From assembly GCA_963803735.1 (NCBI GenBank), contig CAWDNV010000010.1:310001-374000 (forward strand): 64,000 nucleotides of DNA, read 5' to 3'. A program made the translations under genes and the position numbers. Origin of the DNA: Palsa-189 sp963803735 (lineage in GTDB: Bacteria > Acidobacteriota > Terriglobia > Acidiferrales > UBA7541). Shown piece after piece: positions 8,103 through 16,436 of the stretch. The first letter of the stretch is position 1. The number at the start of each line of letters is the position of its first letter. The notes beneath the pieces were generated by a model. That model saw only the letters and a program-made list of their open reading frames with translations. It did not search any database and was not told where the DNA came from.

Positions 8103-9122
8103 CTAGGCCGGCGGTGGGAGTGGCTTCTGTCTGAAGTCAAAACAATCGGACATATCGTCGGAAGCGGTATCCCTCGCGTTCAATGGTTTGAGTCCAAATG
8201 TCACTTCGCAGAACTTCACCAGGCTCACATGCGAGTGAAATACTTTGGAAATTCCCTGTTTCGAGTAGGGACTGATCACCAGGCACCCGACTCGCGTCCC
8301 GTAACTGAATTGGGTATTCGCATAGCTGGGCCCCGTAGCGGGACCGCCCCCCGGCCACTTGTCCTTTAGCGGCGGGTCGACATGATCGTACCAGCCGCCC
8401 CAATCGTCCCAGGTAATGAATATCACCGAGTTCGCCCATAGCTGGCTTCGCCCTAGATTACGCACACGTTCGGCTGTCCACTGGCTCCCCAACTTCACCG
8501 TTTGCTGTCCGGCGTTTTTACCATAGGGCGGATGTTCGGAAAGCTCCACCGGGCTGCCCGGGGCGTACACCCAAGAGACGCTCGGCAAATTTCCCGTAGC
8601 CGCGTCTGCGTCGAATTTCGTCCAGGGCTGAATGTTAGGACTGCCTTTCAGCTCCACGATTTTCTGGAAATAACTAAAGCCGGGGTCTCCATAAGTAGCC
8701 CAGGTCAGCTTCGCTTTTTCAAGTGCCTTTGGCAGGGTAGGGATATTGAAGGGCTCCTGCGGCTGATAGTTCCGATTCTTGCTCGCATTATCGATGATCG
8801 GCGAGGCGGCGGCGATGAGCATCAGATGGTTGGGTTCGGACTGGCTGGCCACCTCCGTGAAATAGTTGTCGCACAGCGTGAATTGTCTTGCGAACGAGAA
8901 ATAGGCGGGAATGTCTTTTTCGCTGTATTGCAAGTTCACCGCGTGTTGAGCGCGCTCCAGCCACGCTGCATGATCGTGCCGTGGATCGCCGCCGGCGGGT
9001 GGGTCTTGCGCGGGCGGAAGGGTTGCACCATTGGTGCCCGGGAAGGTGCCAAAGTAATTATCGAAGCTGTGATTTTCCTTAATTATGATGACGACATGTT
9101 CGATTGGATTATACGGTTGCAC
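8103..9122 (-). CDS. Phosphoesterase family protein (phospholipase C / acid phosphatase-like)
   Basis: A 339-residue member of the PF04185 phosphoesterase family. The N-terminal active-site motif ENHSFDNYFGTFPG (about 16-29) holds the metal/nucleophile region. SEPNHL (about 94-99) and DDWGGWYDHVDPP (about 239-251) carry further ligands, and GTRVGCLVISPYSKQG closes the fold. It hydrolyses phosphate esters such as phospholipids. Most relatives are exported, but no signal peptide is visible with the GTG start at 9122, which has GGAGG 11 bases upstream. It may act in the cytosol, or its export signal may have been lost. It converges with yceH. Confidence 0.9.
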   Translation of the reverse strand: MQPYNPIEHVVIIIKENHSFDNYFGTFPGTNGATLPPAQDPPAGGDPRHDHAAWLERAQHAVNLQYSEKDIPAYFSFARQFTLCDNYFTEVASQSEPNHLMLIAAASPIIDNASKNRNYQPQEPFNIPTLPKALEKAKLTWATYGDPGFSYFQKIVELKGSPNIQPWTKFDADAATGNLPSVSWVYAPGSPVELSEHPPYGKNAGQQTVKLGSQWTAERVRNLGRSQLWANSVIFITWDDWGGWYDHVDPPLKDKWPGGGPATGPSYANTQFSYGTRVGCLVISPYSKQGISKVFHSHVSLVKFCEVTFGLKPLNARDTASDDMSDCFDFRQKPLPPPA

Positions 9123-9288
9123 AGGTGTTAGGACCTCCGCCGATTTACACTGTCATCCGCAAGAAATTTGGATTAGAAGCGCAACCGAAATTGAACCACG
9201 AAAACGACGAAGTCAGGAGGGAGAGATCCGAACTTTGTTCTAGGGTCGAACGATAAAGCCAAGGCCGTCTGGGTGGCCTGGCGGCCGC

Positions 9289-9672
9289 CTAACCGGCCGC
9301 CGATTTGCCTCGCGCTTTGGTCGGCTTTTTTGCGTCGATCATTCCATGCAAATGAGCTGCGGCAGTTTCGATGTCAAAATGTTTATATTGTCCTGCTCTG
9401 CTTTCGATGGTGAGCACCGCACAACGATGGACGTCGACGAAGTCGCCATAAGGGAATTTGTACCTCTTCTTGGTGTCCTCAGGCTGCTCATCGTCGACAC
9501 CCAGATGCCATTTTGCATACTCTTCAAATCCGTGCTGATCGATGAATTCATTTTCCTCTTGAGTGGACGGTTGGTCGTCACTCCATGCGTCTCTTTCGTC
9601 GGTCACAAAGCGGTCTTCGTCCACTAGTCTCTTAGCATGATCAAATGCGGTACTGTTGAGCTTGACTGCCAT
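9289..9672 (-). CDS. Conserved hypothetical protein
   Basis: A 127-residue acidic soluble protein. The ATG at 9672 is chosen because GGAGG is five bases upstream; an in-frame GTG four codons earlier is part of that site. The sequence shows an N-terminal helix (KLNSTAFDHAKRLVDE), an EENEFIDQHGFEEYAKWHLG block, KFPYGDFVDVHRCAVL and a final SRAGQYKHFDIETAAAHLH block. I recall this arrangement from widely distributed uncharacterised proteins of soil bacteria. No catalytic motif is evident. It begins a minus-strand run of small stress-like genes (DUF1931, DUF2934, Hsp20). Confidence 0.85.
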   Translation of the reverse strand: MAVKLNSTAFDHAKRLVDEDRFVTDERDAWSDDQPSTQEENEFIDQHGFEEYAKWHLGVDDEQPEDTKKRYKFPYGDFVDVHRCAVLTIESRAGQYKHFDIETAAAHLHGMIDAKKPTKARGKSAAG

Positions 9673-9757
9673 ATCTTCCTCCACCAGACCACAACCCCTA
9701 CGTTCAATATGGTTTTTCCATGAACATTCACCGGGCGGCGAAGAAGTCCGTAAGCGT

Positions 9758-10258
9758 CTATATCAACAAATCGAAGATTTGAAACGCACGCTCCCACTGC
9801 TCCGGTGACGGATGCTTAAGCTGCGGATCGATGATCTTAAAGCAGCGCGCGAGCGCCAGACTCAGGCCACCAGCGATTGTTGGCAAGCGAGCTTCGGTTT
9901 CATCGCTATAGCCGAGGTCGATCTGCGGCTCGGGAACGGCCCTCGCTAGTATTGGCTCCAGCCCGATATTCACGTCGAGCTTCTCGAAAGCTTGAATGTT
10001 TTGTTGAAGTCCATTCGTAATGGGAAAGTCCCGCGGCTCAACCCTGATCCGATCGTTTGCCTTGGCGGTGCGCTCGGCTGCGAGTAACAGATCGGCAACT
10101 CTGTTTTCGACGAAGTCGTAATAACGCTTTATGTCTTCTTTATCGACTTCCAAGCCTGCGGCTCGAAAAAAACGCTCGATCTCTCGAATGCCTTCAACGT
10201 GCTTGTAGGGCTTTACGTTGTGAACTGGCTCGAGTGGACTGAAATCACGATTCTGCAT
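9758..10258 (-). CDS. DUF1931 family histone-fold protein
   Basis: A 166-residue protein matching my knowledge of DUF1931, whose Aquifex member (aq_328) has a pseudodimeric histone fold. The first half reads as helix 1 (GIREIERFFRAAG), long helix 2 (DIKRYYDFVENRVADLLLAAE...), a strand IRVEPRDFPITNG and helix 3 (LQQNIQAFEKL). The second half repeats the pattern (EPILARAVPEP, EARLPTIAGGLSLALARCF, SPEQWERAFQIFDLLI). One chain would therefore form an internal histone-like dimer. DNA binding is not established: the protein is rather acidic and has few basic surface clusters. It lies between a conserved hypothetical gene and DUF2934/Hsp20 in a minus-strand stress-like cluster. Confidence 0.85.
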   Translation of the reverse strand: MQNRDFSPLEPVHNVKPYKHVEGIREIERFFRAAGLEVDKEDIKRYYDFVENRVADLLLAAERTAKANDRIRVEPRDFPITNGLQQNIQAFEKLDVNIGLEPILARAVPEPQIDLGYSDETEARLPTIAGGLSLALARCFKIIDPQLKHPSPEQWERAFQIFDLLI

Positions 10259-10523
10259 TTGATCTTTCCTGGGTTAAGAGTTTCGAAACGACCCTGCGGT
10301 TTGCGCCTCCTCCTGAAAACAGAAGCAACTACTGAAACGCTATCGATTCCGTGTCTCTCCCAATATCGGGAGGATTCGGTACAGATGCCTAAGGTTTGTG
10401 GTATCGAGGGATCACTTCGATGAAAGATTTACGCGATTTGCACAGGCAAAGTAAAAGGGGCTAGGTCAGAATGACTCGCCCCTTCGTGATAGACAAACAC
10501 TGACTGATTCACAATTTATCGAG

Positions 10524-10700
10524 TTACCTGCCTGCTGCGGCCGTTCTCGATTTTGCCGGCACTTCAGCGGGTTTGCCGCTTATCTCTTTTTCCGCTCTGA
10601 GCCAATCCTCGACATCCTGTCCGTTTTGCCCCCCGCGCTGAACATAAATCTCATACGCTCGGCGAGCGATTCCATCTTTTATTTCTTGACGTTCCAACAC
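10524..10700 (-). CDS. DUF2934 domain protein
   Basis: A 58-residue protein translated from GTG at 10700, preceded by AAGGAGG with a six-base spacer; an upstream in-frame GTG at 10733 encodes the ribosome site itself and is rejected. The domain signature is clear: IKDGIARRAYEIYVQRGG followed by QDVEDWLRAEKEI. DUF2934 proteins are small, usually soluble, frequent in Acidobacteria and Proteobacteria, and lack a known role. The tail is Ala/Lys rich. It lies directly downstream of hsp20, about 60 bases away, so the two may be co-transcribed in stress. Confidence 0.85.
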   Translation of the reverse strand: MLERQEIKDGIARRAYEIYVQRGGQNGQDVEDWLRAEKEISGKPAEVPAKSRTAAAGR

Positions 10701-10759
10701 TGGTAACCTCCTTAGTTGTGGGGACCTCGGCACCGGCCTCTCGCAACATGATCTTCAGC

Positions 10760-11218
10760 TTACTTGCCGTTTCCTGAGACGTTGATCTTTACCTGCTTCG
10801 CCTTAGACTCCTCACGCTTGGCCATGCGCACGGTCAGGACTCCGTTGCGATACTCGGCACGAATGCCTTCGGTCTTCACCGTGTTCGGCAGTGAGAAGCT
10901 CCGCATGAACGAACCATAGGCGCGTTCAACTCGAAGATAGTTGTCCTCGTTGACTTCCTTCTCGAACTTCCGCTCTCCGCGGATGGTCAACGTATTGTTC
11001 TCGACGCGAACGTCAATGTCCTTCTCTTGAAGATCGGGCAGGTCGGCTTTTACCACCAGCTCGCTCTGGGTTTCGTATATATCCACAGCCGGCGCCCAGG
11101 TCGCAAGTTCAGCCTGACCCGACCGGCCGCGAGTCAATGTGTCTTCAAATAAACGATTTACCTGGTCCTGCAAAGATGTCCCACCCCGGGGCGGTTCCCA
11201 ACGAGTAATCGTGTTCAT
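10760..11218 (-). CDS. Small heat-shock protein, Hsp20/alpha-crystallin family
   Basis: A 152-residue ATP-independent holdase that binds unfolding proteins. The start at 11218 has AGGAGG nine bases upstream; the longer frame begins within the leader. The N-terminal arm (NTITRWEPPRGG) is followed by the alpha-crystallin domain (about 45-140): APAVDIYETQSELVVKADLP, the NNTLTIRGER strand, the GSFMRSFSLP loop and the family-defining AEYRNGVLTVRMAK (A-x-x-x-N-G-V-L). It is similar to class A bacterial Hsp20. A sigma70-like promoter with overlapping dyad lies just upstream (11264-11323). DUF2934 is next in the same direction. Confidence 0.96.
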   Translation of the reverse strand: MNTITRWEPPRGGTSLQDQVNRLFEDTLTRGRSGQAELATWAPAVDIYETQSELVVKADLPDLQEKDIDVRVENNTLTIRGERKFEKEVNEDNYLRVERAYGSFMRSFSLPNTVKTEGIRAEYRNGVLTVRMAKREESKAKQVKINVSGNGK

Positions 11219-11263
11219 GTTGTTGTACCTCCTAAATTCATCTGTCAATTTGGAATGTCACCA

Positions 11264-11323
11264 CAGTAGACGGTTAACCTAAGCAAGTCAAGCGGTATAA
11301 ATAGTATGTTAGGTTAGTTAACT
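11264..11323 (-). promoter_or_regulatory. Predicted hsp20 promoter with overlapping dyad
   Basis: On the minus strand TTGACT (11287-11292) and TACTGT (11264-11269) are 17 bases apart, a plausible sigma70 -35/-10 pair 45 bases before the hsp20 start. Two related arms, GTTAACCTAA at 11274-11283 inside the spacer and TTAGGTTAGTTAAC at 11310-11323, form an imperfect inverted repeat that could be an operator. This is not a CIRCE or HAIR sequence I recognise. Confidence 0.5.
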
Positions 11324-11552
11324 TAGCACAGTTAATCCACAAACTCCAGGCCCCAAAATCGTCATTCCTGGACGAGAAGTTATCTAGAAGTATGCCCGAA
11401 ACTGCCCGTCCTCTAAGCGCGCGGGAGGCGCCTTATTCGTGAGCCCGCTCGCAAAAGACAATGTGTGCGCAACGGAACAGACGCCCATCTTCGCGTGCTC
11501 TAGTATGGGGTGTGTGCGAAAGCTAAGACGAAAAGAGGAAGGGAGAGCTTTT

Positions 11553-11837
11553 ATGCGAATGAATTCAAAGCAGTGTGTCTGGATTCTGGCGGTGGTCCTG
11601 AGTATGGGTATCGCCGGAGGTTCGCTACGTGCTGCGGTGCCTCCGTCACCCCAGGAACAAGGTCGTGAGCAGGACTATTCGAAAAACAAGAAGTACCAGC
11701 AAGGTGTGCGCGAAGGTCAGAATGACAGTAAGCATAATCGTGACCACTCCAAGAAGAGGAGCTTTAAGAAAGACGAAGATCAAAGAGCTTACGAATCAGG
11801 CTACCAGCAAGGGCACCAGGGCGATCAACATAGATAA
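11553..11837 (+). CDS. Small secreted Gln/Lys-rich protein
   Basis: A 94-residue protein. The start at 11553 is preferred because GGAG lies seven bases upstream and it places a classical signal peptide at the N-terminus (basic MRMNSK, hydrophobic VWILAVVLSMGIAGG, cleavage near AAVPP). The mature part is strongly hydrophilic. It has two related segments, KKYQQGVREGQND and RAYESGYQQGHQGD, consistent with a small repeat of the type Y/G-x-x-x-Y-QQG. Similar short secreted proteins with Y-x-x-G-x-x-x-G-x-x-D repeats are known from Acidobacteria without function. It is isolated. Confidence 0.7.
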   Translation: MRMNSKQCVWILAVVLSMGIAGGSLRAAVPPSPQEQGREQDYSKNKKYQQGVREGQNDSKHNRDHSKKRSFKKDEDQRAYESGYQQGHQGDQHR

Positions 11838-12144
11838 GAGCCTATCAGGGTTCGCCGTGCTCTATGGCAAGAGGTCCGGTTTCTCCGTCGGTATTGATCA
11901 CCGTCGGGAGCAGTCCAATCGCAGGGCACATTGCCGGTTTGGCGGGAAGATGATCGCTCGTAGCTTTCAGCTTCCCCCCTGCCCGCCCTTGCTTCAGGAT
12001 GAGTTTCAACGTGCCGAAACGTATTCTTCTTAATCAATCCAGACCCGCGGGGAGGCGAATAGCACGGTCCCTCGATTTACGAGCTTTTGAATCGCCTCAT
12101 CTCGTCTCGCATATTTTCCTTCCCAGAGATTGAAGGTGTTTGCT
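11838..12144. other. Intergenic region, no gene seen
   Basis: Upstream region of the transglutaminase operon. Short frames here lack ribosome sites and have shadow-like composition; no repeat or RNA was recognised. Confidence 0.4.
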
Positions 12145-12978
12145 ATGCAGCTCAGGGCCGGTTACGAACTAATTTACAACTTTCCGCAATCCACGCCGAT
12201 CACCCTGGTCGTGAATATCCACTATTCACGGGCCTTTGACATGGTTGTCCCTGATTGCCTCACCGCCGAGCCATTCATTCCGATCATCGGTTACTACGAC
12301 ACCTTCGGAAATCGGTGCAACCGCCTCCTTGCGCCTGCCGGCCGTGTCCGCCTGACGTCCGACGCCGTCATAAGCGATAGCGGCCAGCCAGATGAGATTG
12401 TACCCTCCGCCGGCCAGCACTCTGTGCAGGATCTGCCCGAGGAAGCGCTTGTGTTCCTGTTGGGCAGCCGCTACTGTGAGACCGATTTGCTATCTCAAAC
12501 GGCTTGGCAACTCTTCAGCGGCACGGCTCCAGGCTACCCGCGCGTGCAGGCAATCTGCGATTACGTTCATAACCATATTGCCTTCAACTACCAGAATGCC
12601 AGCGCTACTCGCAGCGCTGCGCAGGCTTTCAACGAAGGGACCGGCGTCTGTCGCGACTTCGCGCATCTCGCCATCACCTTCTGCCGCTGCATGAATATTC
12701 CGGCGCGCTACTGCACCGGCTATCTGAGCGATGTCGGAACTCCGCCGCCTTTTGCCGTGGGAGATTTCGCGGCGTGGTTCGAAGCCTGGATCGGCGGCCG
12801 CTGGCATATGTTCGACCCGCGCAACAATGTCCCGCGCATAGGCCGCGTACTTATGGCGCGGGGCCGCGATGCTTGCGACGTCGCGATCGCCACGACGTTC
12901 GGACCCAACACGTTGGAGAGCTTCAGGGTCTGGACCGATGAGATTCCAGATGGCCAGGTTCTGAGGACAGCCGTCTAA
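12145..12978 (+). CDS. Transglutaminase-like protein (first of pair)
   Basis: A 277-residue protein of the transglutaminase-like/papain-fold superfamily. The ATG at 12145 has GAAGG eight bases upstream; the TTG at 12130 is a weaker alternative. An N-terminal beta domain (about 1-130) precedes the catalytic core with the Cys motif TGVCRDFAHLA and the conserved MNIPARYCTGYL segment. In the usual His position (HAW) the sequence has AAWFEAW, followed by RWHMFDPRNN, so the catalytic His may be supplied differently or be absent; I recall the same change in relatives. It overlaps the next transglutaminase gene by one base, which indicates translational coupling. These may be peptidases acting on modified peptides. 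Confidence 0.88.
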   Translation: MQLRAGYELIYNFPQSTPITLVVNIHYSRAFDMVVPDCLTAEPFIPIIGYYDTFGNRCNRLLAPAGRVRLTSDAVISDSGQPDEIVPSAGQHSVQDLPEEALVFLLGSRYCETDLLSQTAWQLFSGTAPGYPRVQAICDYVHNHIAFNYQNASATRSAAQAFNEGTGVCRDFAHLAITFCRCMNIPARYCTGYLSDVGTPPPFAVGDFAAWFEAWIGGRWHMFDPRNNVPRIGRVLMARGRDACDVAIATTFGPNTLESFRVWTDEIPDGQVLRTAV

Positions 12979-13841
12979 TGTCATTTCTGACAGTGCGCCA
13001 CTCCACGGTCTACCGGTACCGTGAGCCCGTCGGCCTCGGCGAACATCGCATGCTGTTCCGCCCGCGCGCAAGTCACGACCTGCGCTTAATCCGGACCAAC
13101 CTGCTCATCACGCCTGAACCCGCTAATTTGCGCTGGCTGCACGATCCGTTCGATAACTCCGTCGCCGTCGCCACTTTTGAGGGGACTACAACCGAACTCC
13201 TCTTCGAAAGCACCGTGACGCTGGAACATTTTGAGTCCCCCATGCCGGAGTATCCGCTCGAGCATTACGCGCGGACGTATCCTTTCCGCTATTCCGACGA
13301 GGACTTCCCGAATCTCATGCGCGCCCTGGCTCGTCACTACCAGGGCGAGAAAGTATCCCAATGGGCATTGCAGTTTCTCGATCAATCGGACAGTACTGGC
13401 ACGATGAAAATACTTCGCGCCATGACCTGCGGCATTCGCGAACAGTTCACCTACACACGCCGCATCGAGAAAGGCGTGCAGACTCCCGAGGAGACGTTGC
13501 GGAAGCGGCACGGCAGTTGCCGGGATTTCGCGGTCCTGATGATGGAAGCTTGCAGGTCGCTCGGTATCGCGGCGCGGTTTGTCAGCGGTTACATCTTCGT
13601 GCCCAACGGTTCTGGCCACTCAGGCGGCGCCACACATGCATGGATGCAGGCCTATCTGCCCGGCGCCGGCTGGATCGACTTCGACCCCACCAACAGCATT
13701 ATCGGAAACCGTAATCTCATTCGCGTTGCCGTCGCGTGGGATCCCTGTAACGTCCTGCCCTTATGGGGCACCTACGAGGGTTCCCCTGCAGCCTTCCTCG
13801 GCATGAACGTCACAGTGAAAGTAAGCGAAGCGGATGGATGA
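12978..13841 (+). CDS. Transglutaminase family protein (second of pair)
   Basis: A 287-residue protein with an N-terminal Bact_transglu_N-like beta domain (HSTVYRYREPVGLGEHRM at about 8-25) and a transglutaminase core. The full triad is readable: Cys in HGSCRDFAVLM, His in THAWMQAYLPG and Asp in DFDPTNS. The ATG overlaps the TAA of the upstream transglutaminase-like gene. Proteins of this architecture are cytosolic and common in soil bacteria, and are generally thought to act as proteases or amidases on gamma-glutamyl or isopeptide bonds; their substrates are not known. The intact triad here contrasts with the altered His of its partner and may indicate a hetero-oligomer. Confidence 0.9.
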   Translation: MSFLTVRHSTVYRYREPVGLGEHRMLFRPRASHDLRLIRTNLLITPEPANLRWLHDPFDNSVAVATFEGTTTELLFESTVTLEHFESPMPEYPLEHYARTYPFRYSDEDFPNLMRALARHYQGEKVSQWALQFLDQSDSTGTMKILRAMTCGIREQFTYTRRIEKGVQTPEETLRKRHGSCRDFAVLMMEACRSLGIAARFVSGYIFVPNGSGHSGGATHAWMQAYLPGAGWIDFDPTNSIIGNRNLIRVAVAWDPCNVLPLWGTYEGSPAAFLGMNVTVKVSEADG

Positions 13842-13888
13842 CGATGATCCGAGACTGGCTTCCCAGTTTGTCTGGAACCGCCGCGTCG

Positions 13889-14596
13889 TCATCCTGAACT
13901 CCGCACTCCCACTTCGTTCAGGTGCAGCAGAAGGTCCGCGGGGTCCTGGTAAACGCGGTAAGCGCCCGCGCGTTCCAGTTCATCTTGGCCATAACCGCCC
14001 GAAAGGAGCCCGACTCCCAGCGCATGCGCGCGGCGTGATGCGAGTAAATCCCAGACGCTGTCTCCTACAACGACTGACTCTGTAGCGGGAACTCCCAGGC
14101 CTTCGGCAGCCGCCAGGAATAGATCGGGGTCCGGCTTGGCGCGCTCCACTTGGTCTCGCGTGATGATCAGCGCCTCCGGCCCGAGCTGCAGGAGTTCCAA
14201 CGTGGGCCGAGCGCTGGCCAGCCGGCCGCTTGTAGCAATGGCCCAAGGCACGCCTGAGCGAGACAGGGAGGCCAAAAGAACTAACGAACCGGGGAGCACG
14301 CGAACTTGAGGCCGAAGGCGCTCGTAGGCTTCCTCATGCAGCTGAGCTAAGCGATCGGCCTGAGGCTTGGTAACGCTGCGGCCGATCTCGCGCAGGAGCG
14401 CATCAATCAGCAGCCCGCCGCTCATACCTATGCGGCGATGAATCCGCCAGACCGCGAGTTCGATGCCCAACTCCTCAAGCGCTTCGCGCCACGCCAAAAC
14501 ATGTTGGTAGACGCTATCCACCAGCGTGCCATCAAGATCGAAAAGAAAAGCCGGACCGGACTTGCTTTTGCCCCGCTGCTTGATTTTGTCGTCCAC
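13889..14596 (-). CDS. HAD-superfamily hydrolase (phosphoglycolate phosphatase-like)
   Basis: A 235-residue HAD phosphatase. Motif I is FLFDLDGTLVDS (about 18-29) with nucleophile and acid Asp, motif II is the IATSGR strand (about 120-125), Lys is in AKPDP (about 153-157), and motif IV is VVVGDSVWDL (about 175-184). A C1 helical cap follows motif I. It probably dephosphorylates a small sugar or glycolate phosphate. GTG at 14596 is used, with AAGGAG eight bases upstream. It converges with the transglutaminase operon. Confidence 0.93.
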   Translation of the reverse strand: MDDKIKQRGKSKSGPAFLFDLDGTLVDSVYQHVLAWREALEELGIELAVWRIHRRIGMSGGLLIDALLREIGRSVTKPQADRLAQLHEEAYERLRPQVRVLPGSLVLLASLSRSGVPWAIATSGRLASARPTLELLQLGPEALIITRDQVERAKPDPDLFLAAAEGLGVPATESVVVGDSVWDLLASRRAHALGVGLLSGGYGQDELERAGAYRVYQDPADLLLHLNEVGVRSSG

Positions 14597-14951
14597 GTGT
14601 CCCTCTCCTTAAGCTCCTTAAGCGCAACATTAGATGCTGATCCGGCATCGCCCTCGCCTAAACGCCCGGCAGACGCTCCACGTTTAATAATGTCGCTCAT
14701 TGCAGTGGCGACTCGCGGAACGGGGCTTTGCACCGTTCTGTGCCACACTCCCAGAAGCAGACTTCGCGGGGCATAACCTGTCAATCAGGCTTGTGCTTCA
14801 GTGCATTAATGTTGTTTAAAAATTGGTGACTCGCGAAGAGACTGAGAAGCTATTTAAGAACGATTTATGACATTTTCTCCATCGCTGTTGTGTCGCCACT
14901 AAGGCCAAATTGGAACCAAAGTTGGCCAAGACTTCCTCGTAAGCCGCCAAA
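14597..14951. other. Intergenic region, no gene seen
   Basis: This lies between two minus-strand genes. It should carry the HAD gene promoter and the terminator of the flavoprotein. Nothing else could be supported. Confidence 0.4.
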
Positions 14952-16115
14952 TCACAAAGCGCGCCCCGCGGAGGCGCCCGATGCCCAAGCCCATTGGAAA
15001 TTGTGTCCGCCCAGGTGGCCGGTGACATCGACAACTTCACCGATAAAAAACAACCCAGGTACTTTCCGGCTTTCCATGGTCCTACTCGACAATTCATCGG
15101 TATCCACACCGCCCGCCGTCACCTCAGCTTTTTCATATCCCTCGGTGCCTTCAGGGACGAGAGCCCATTCATGCGTTTGCCGGTCGAACGCCGCTAATGC
15201 TTGATTGTTCCAAGTGACAGGTGCATGCAAGTCAACCCAGCGCGTGACAAAGCGATGCGGTAGGTATCCCTGGAAGGCGAATCGGACAGCGGCCACATTT
15301 CTAGCCTTCGCTTCGCGAATTGCCGCCGCAATATCGCGGCCAGGTGCCAGGTCAATGAGAATCGACCCACCGGCATCCCAATAAGAGGAGATTTGTAAAA
15401 TTGCGGGTCCGCTCAGCCCGCGATGAGTGAAGAGCATCTTGTCCCGGAACGAATGATGATCTGTGGAAACGGTTACTTCCGCCGAGAGGCCCGCCAAATC
15501 GCAATACCGGCTTCGATCTCCGGTCTCTAGCACCAGCGGCACCAGGCCAGGTTTCGTTGTGCGAACATTCAAGCCGAATTGACGCGCCAAGTCGTAACCA
15601 AAGGCGGTGGCCCCCATTTTAGGGATCGATAGTCCGCCCGTCGCAACGACTAACGTCGGCGCGCGAAACACGGCAGATTCGGCGCGAACCACGAACTCCG
15701 TCGTGCGTTGGACCTCATTAACCTTCGTCCGGAGAAATATTTTCACTCCGGCTGCCGCGCATTCGGCTTCGAGCATATTCAAAATGTCTTCTGCCGACCG
15801 ATCGCAGAAAAGCTGTCCTGGAGCTTTCTCGTGATAAGCGATGTGATGCTTTTCGACGAGAGCGATGAAGTCTGCGGGTGTATACCTTGCAAGCGCAGAC
15901 TTTACGAAGTGAGGATTTGCGGATATGAAATTTTCCGGCTGGCAATAGGTATTGGTGAAATTACATCGGCCGCCGCCGGAAATGAGGATTTTTTTGCCCG
16001 GACGATCCGCGTGCTCAATCACGGCGACGCGGCGTCCGCGCTTGCCAGCCTCCACCGCGCACATGAGTCCAGCGGCCCCAGCGCCAAGAATTACGGCATC
16101 AAACTTGTGATCCAA
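14952..16115 (-). CDS. NAD(P)/FAD-dependent oxidoreductase, BaiN/HI0933 family
   Basis: A 387-residue flavoprotein. The N-terminal FAD dinucleotide-binding motif reads AVILGAGAAGLMCA (about 8-21) with the following KRGRRVAVIEH strand. The diagnostic HI0933 motif KKILISGGGRCNFTN is at about 42-56, and the C-terminal FAD motif GLFFIGEVVDVTGHLGG is near 352-368, followed by NFQWAWASG. Family members reduce C=C or unknown substrates; BaiN itself acts in bile acid dehydroxylation, so the name does not imply that role. It starts at TTG, and no clear ribosome site is visible. Confidence 0.93.
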   Translation of the reverse strand: MDHKFDAVILGAGAAGLMCAVEAGKRGRRVAVIEHADRPGKKILISGGGRCNFTNTYCQPENFISANPHFVKSALARYTPADFIALVEKHHIAYHEKAPGQLFCDRSAEDILNMLEAECAAAGVKIFLRTKVNEVQRTTEFVVRAESAVFRAPTLVVATGGLSIPKMGATAFGYDLARQFGLNVRTTKPGLVPLVLETGDRSRYCDLAGLSAEVTVSTDHHSFRDKMLFTHRGLSGPAILQISSYWDAGGSILIDLAPGRDIAAAIREAKARNVAAVRFAFQGYLPHRFVTRWVDLHAPVTWNNQALAAFDRQTHEWALVPEGTEGYEKAEVTAGGVDTDELSSRTMESRKVPGLFFIGEVVDVTGHLGGHNFQWAWASGASAGRAL

Positions 16116-16289
16116 GGAAGTTTCACTGCACCGCGCAGCTACGACCGGCGCACTAAAGAATAACTAATTCCCTGGACCGCCGGTATGAAGGGCAACACTA
16201 TATCGCAACCAACCAAGCCATTGGCGGGGAATCTGAGAAACCGGCTCAACGCCGCGGCGGCTCATAACTTCATCTATGAGTCTGACGTT

Positions 16290-16436
16290 TCAGCTTTGCG
16301 GCACGTTATCGGGAGCTGCCGGCGCCGGTTTTGGCGGAGTGCGTTCGTACCTTGATTTCGCAGGTGCAGGCGCGCGTTGATCCTTGTTTTTCTTTGGTTT
16401 CTTTGCTTCTCGGCCTCGCCTATCTCGGTTGCCCAT
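16290..16436 (-). CDS. Very small basic protein (MGNRDRRG type)
   Basis: A 48-residue open frame with a strong ribosome site (GGAG six bases before ATG at 16436). The peptide begins MGNRDRRGREAKKPKKNK and continues as a Lys/Pro/Ala-rich disordered tail ending NVPQS. Short proteins beginning MGNRDRRG...KKPKK are familiar as conserved hypothetical proteins in several proteobacterial and acidobacterial genomes; their role is unknown. High positive charge suggests nucleic-acid or ribosome contact, which is inference. It overlaps a possible small frame upstream (16420-16575). Confidence 0.65.
   Translation of the reverse strand: MGNRDRRGREAKKPKKNKDQRAPAPAKSRYERTPPKPAPAAPDNVPQS

Noticed and set aside
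12700..12850. Claim that the first transglutaminase-like protein is inactive
   Set aside because: I recall the same AAW/SAW substitution in related proteins, so it may be the normal state of the subgroup; reported only as an altered motif.
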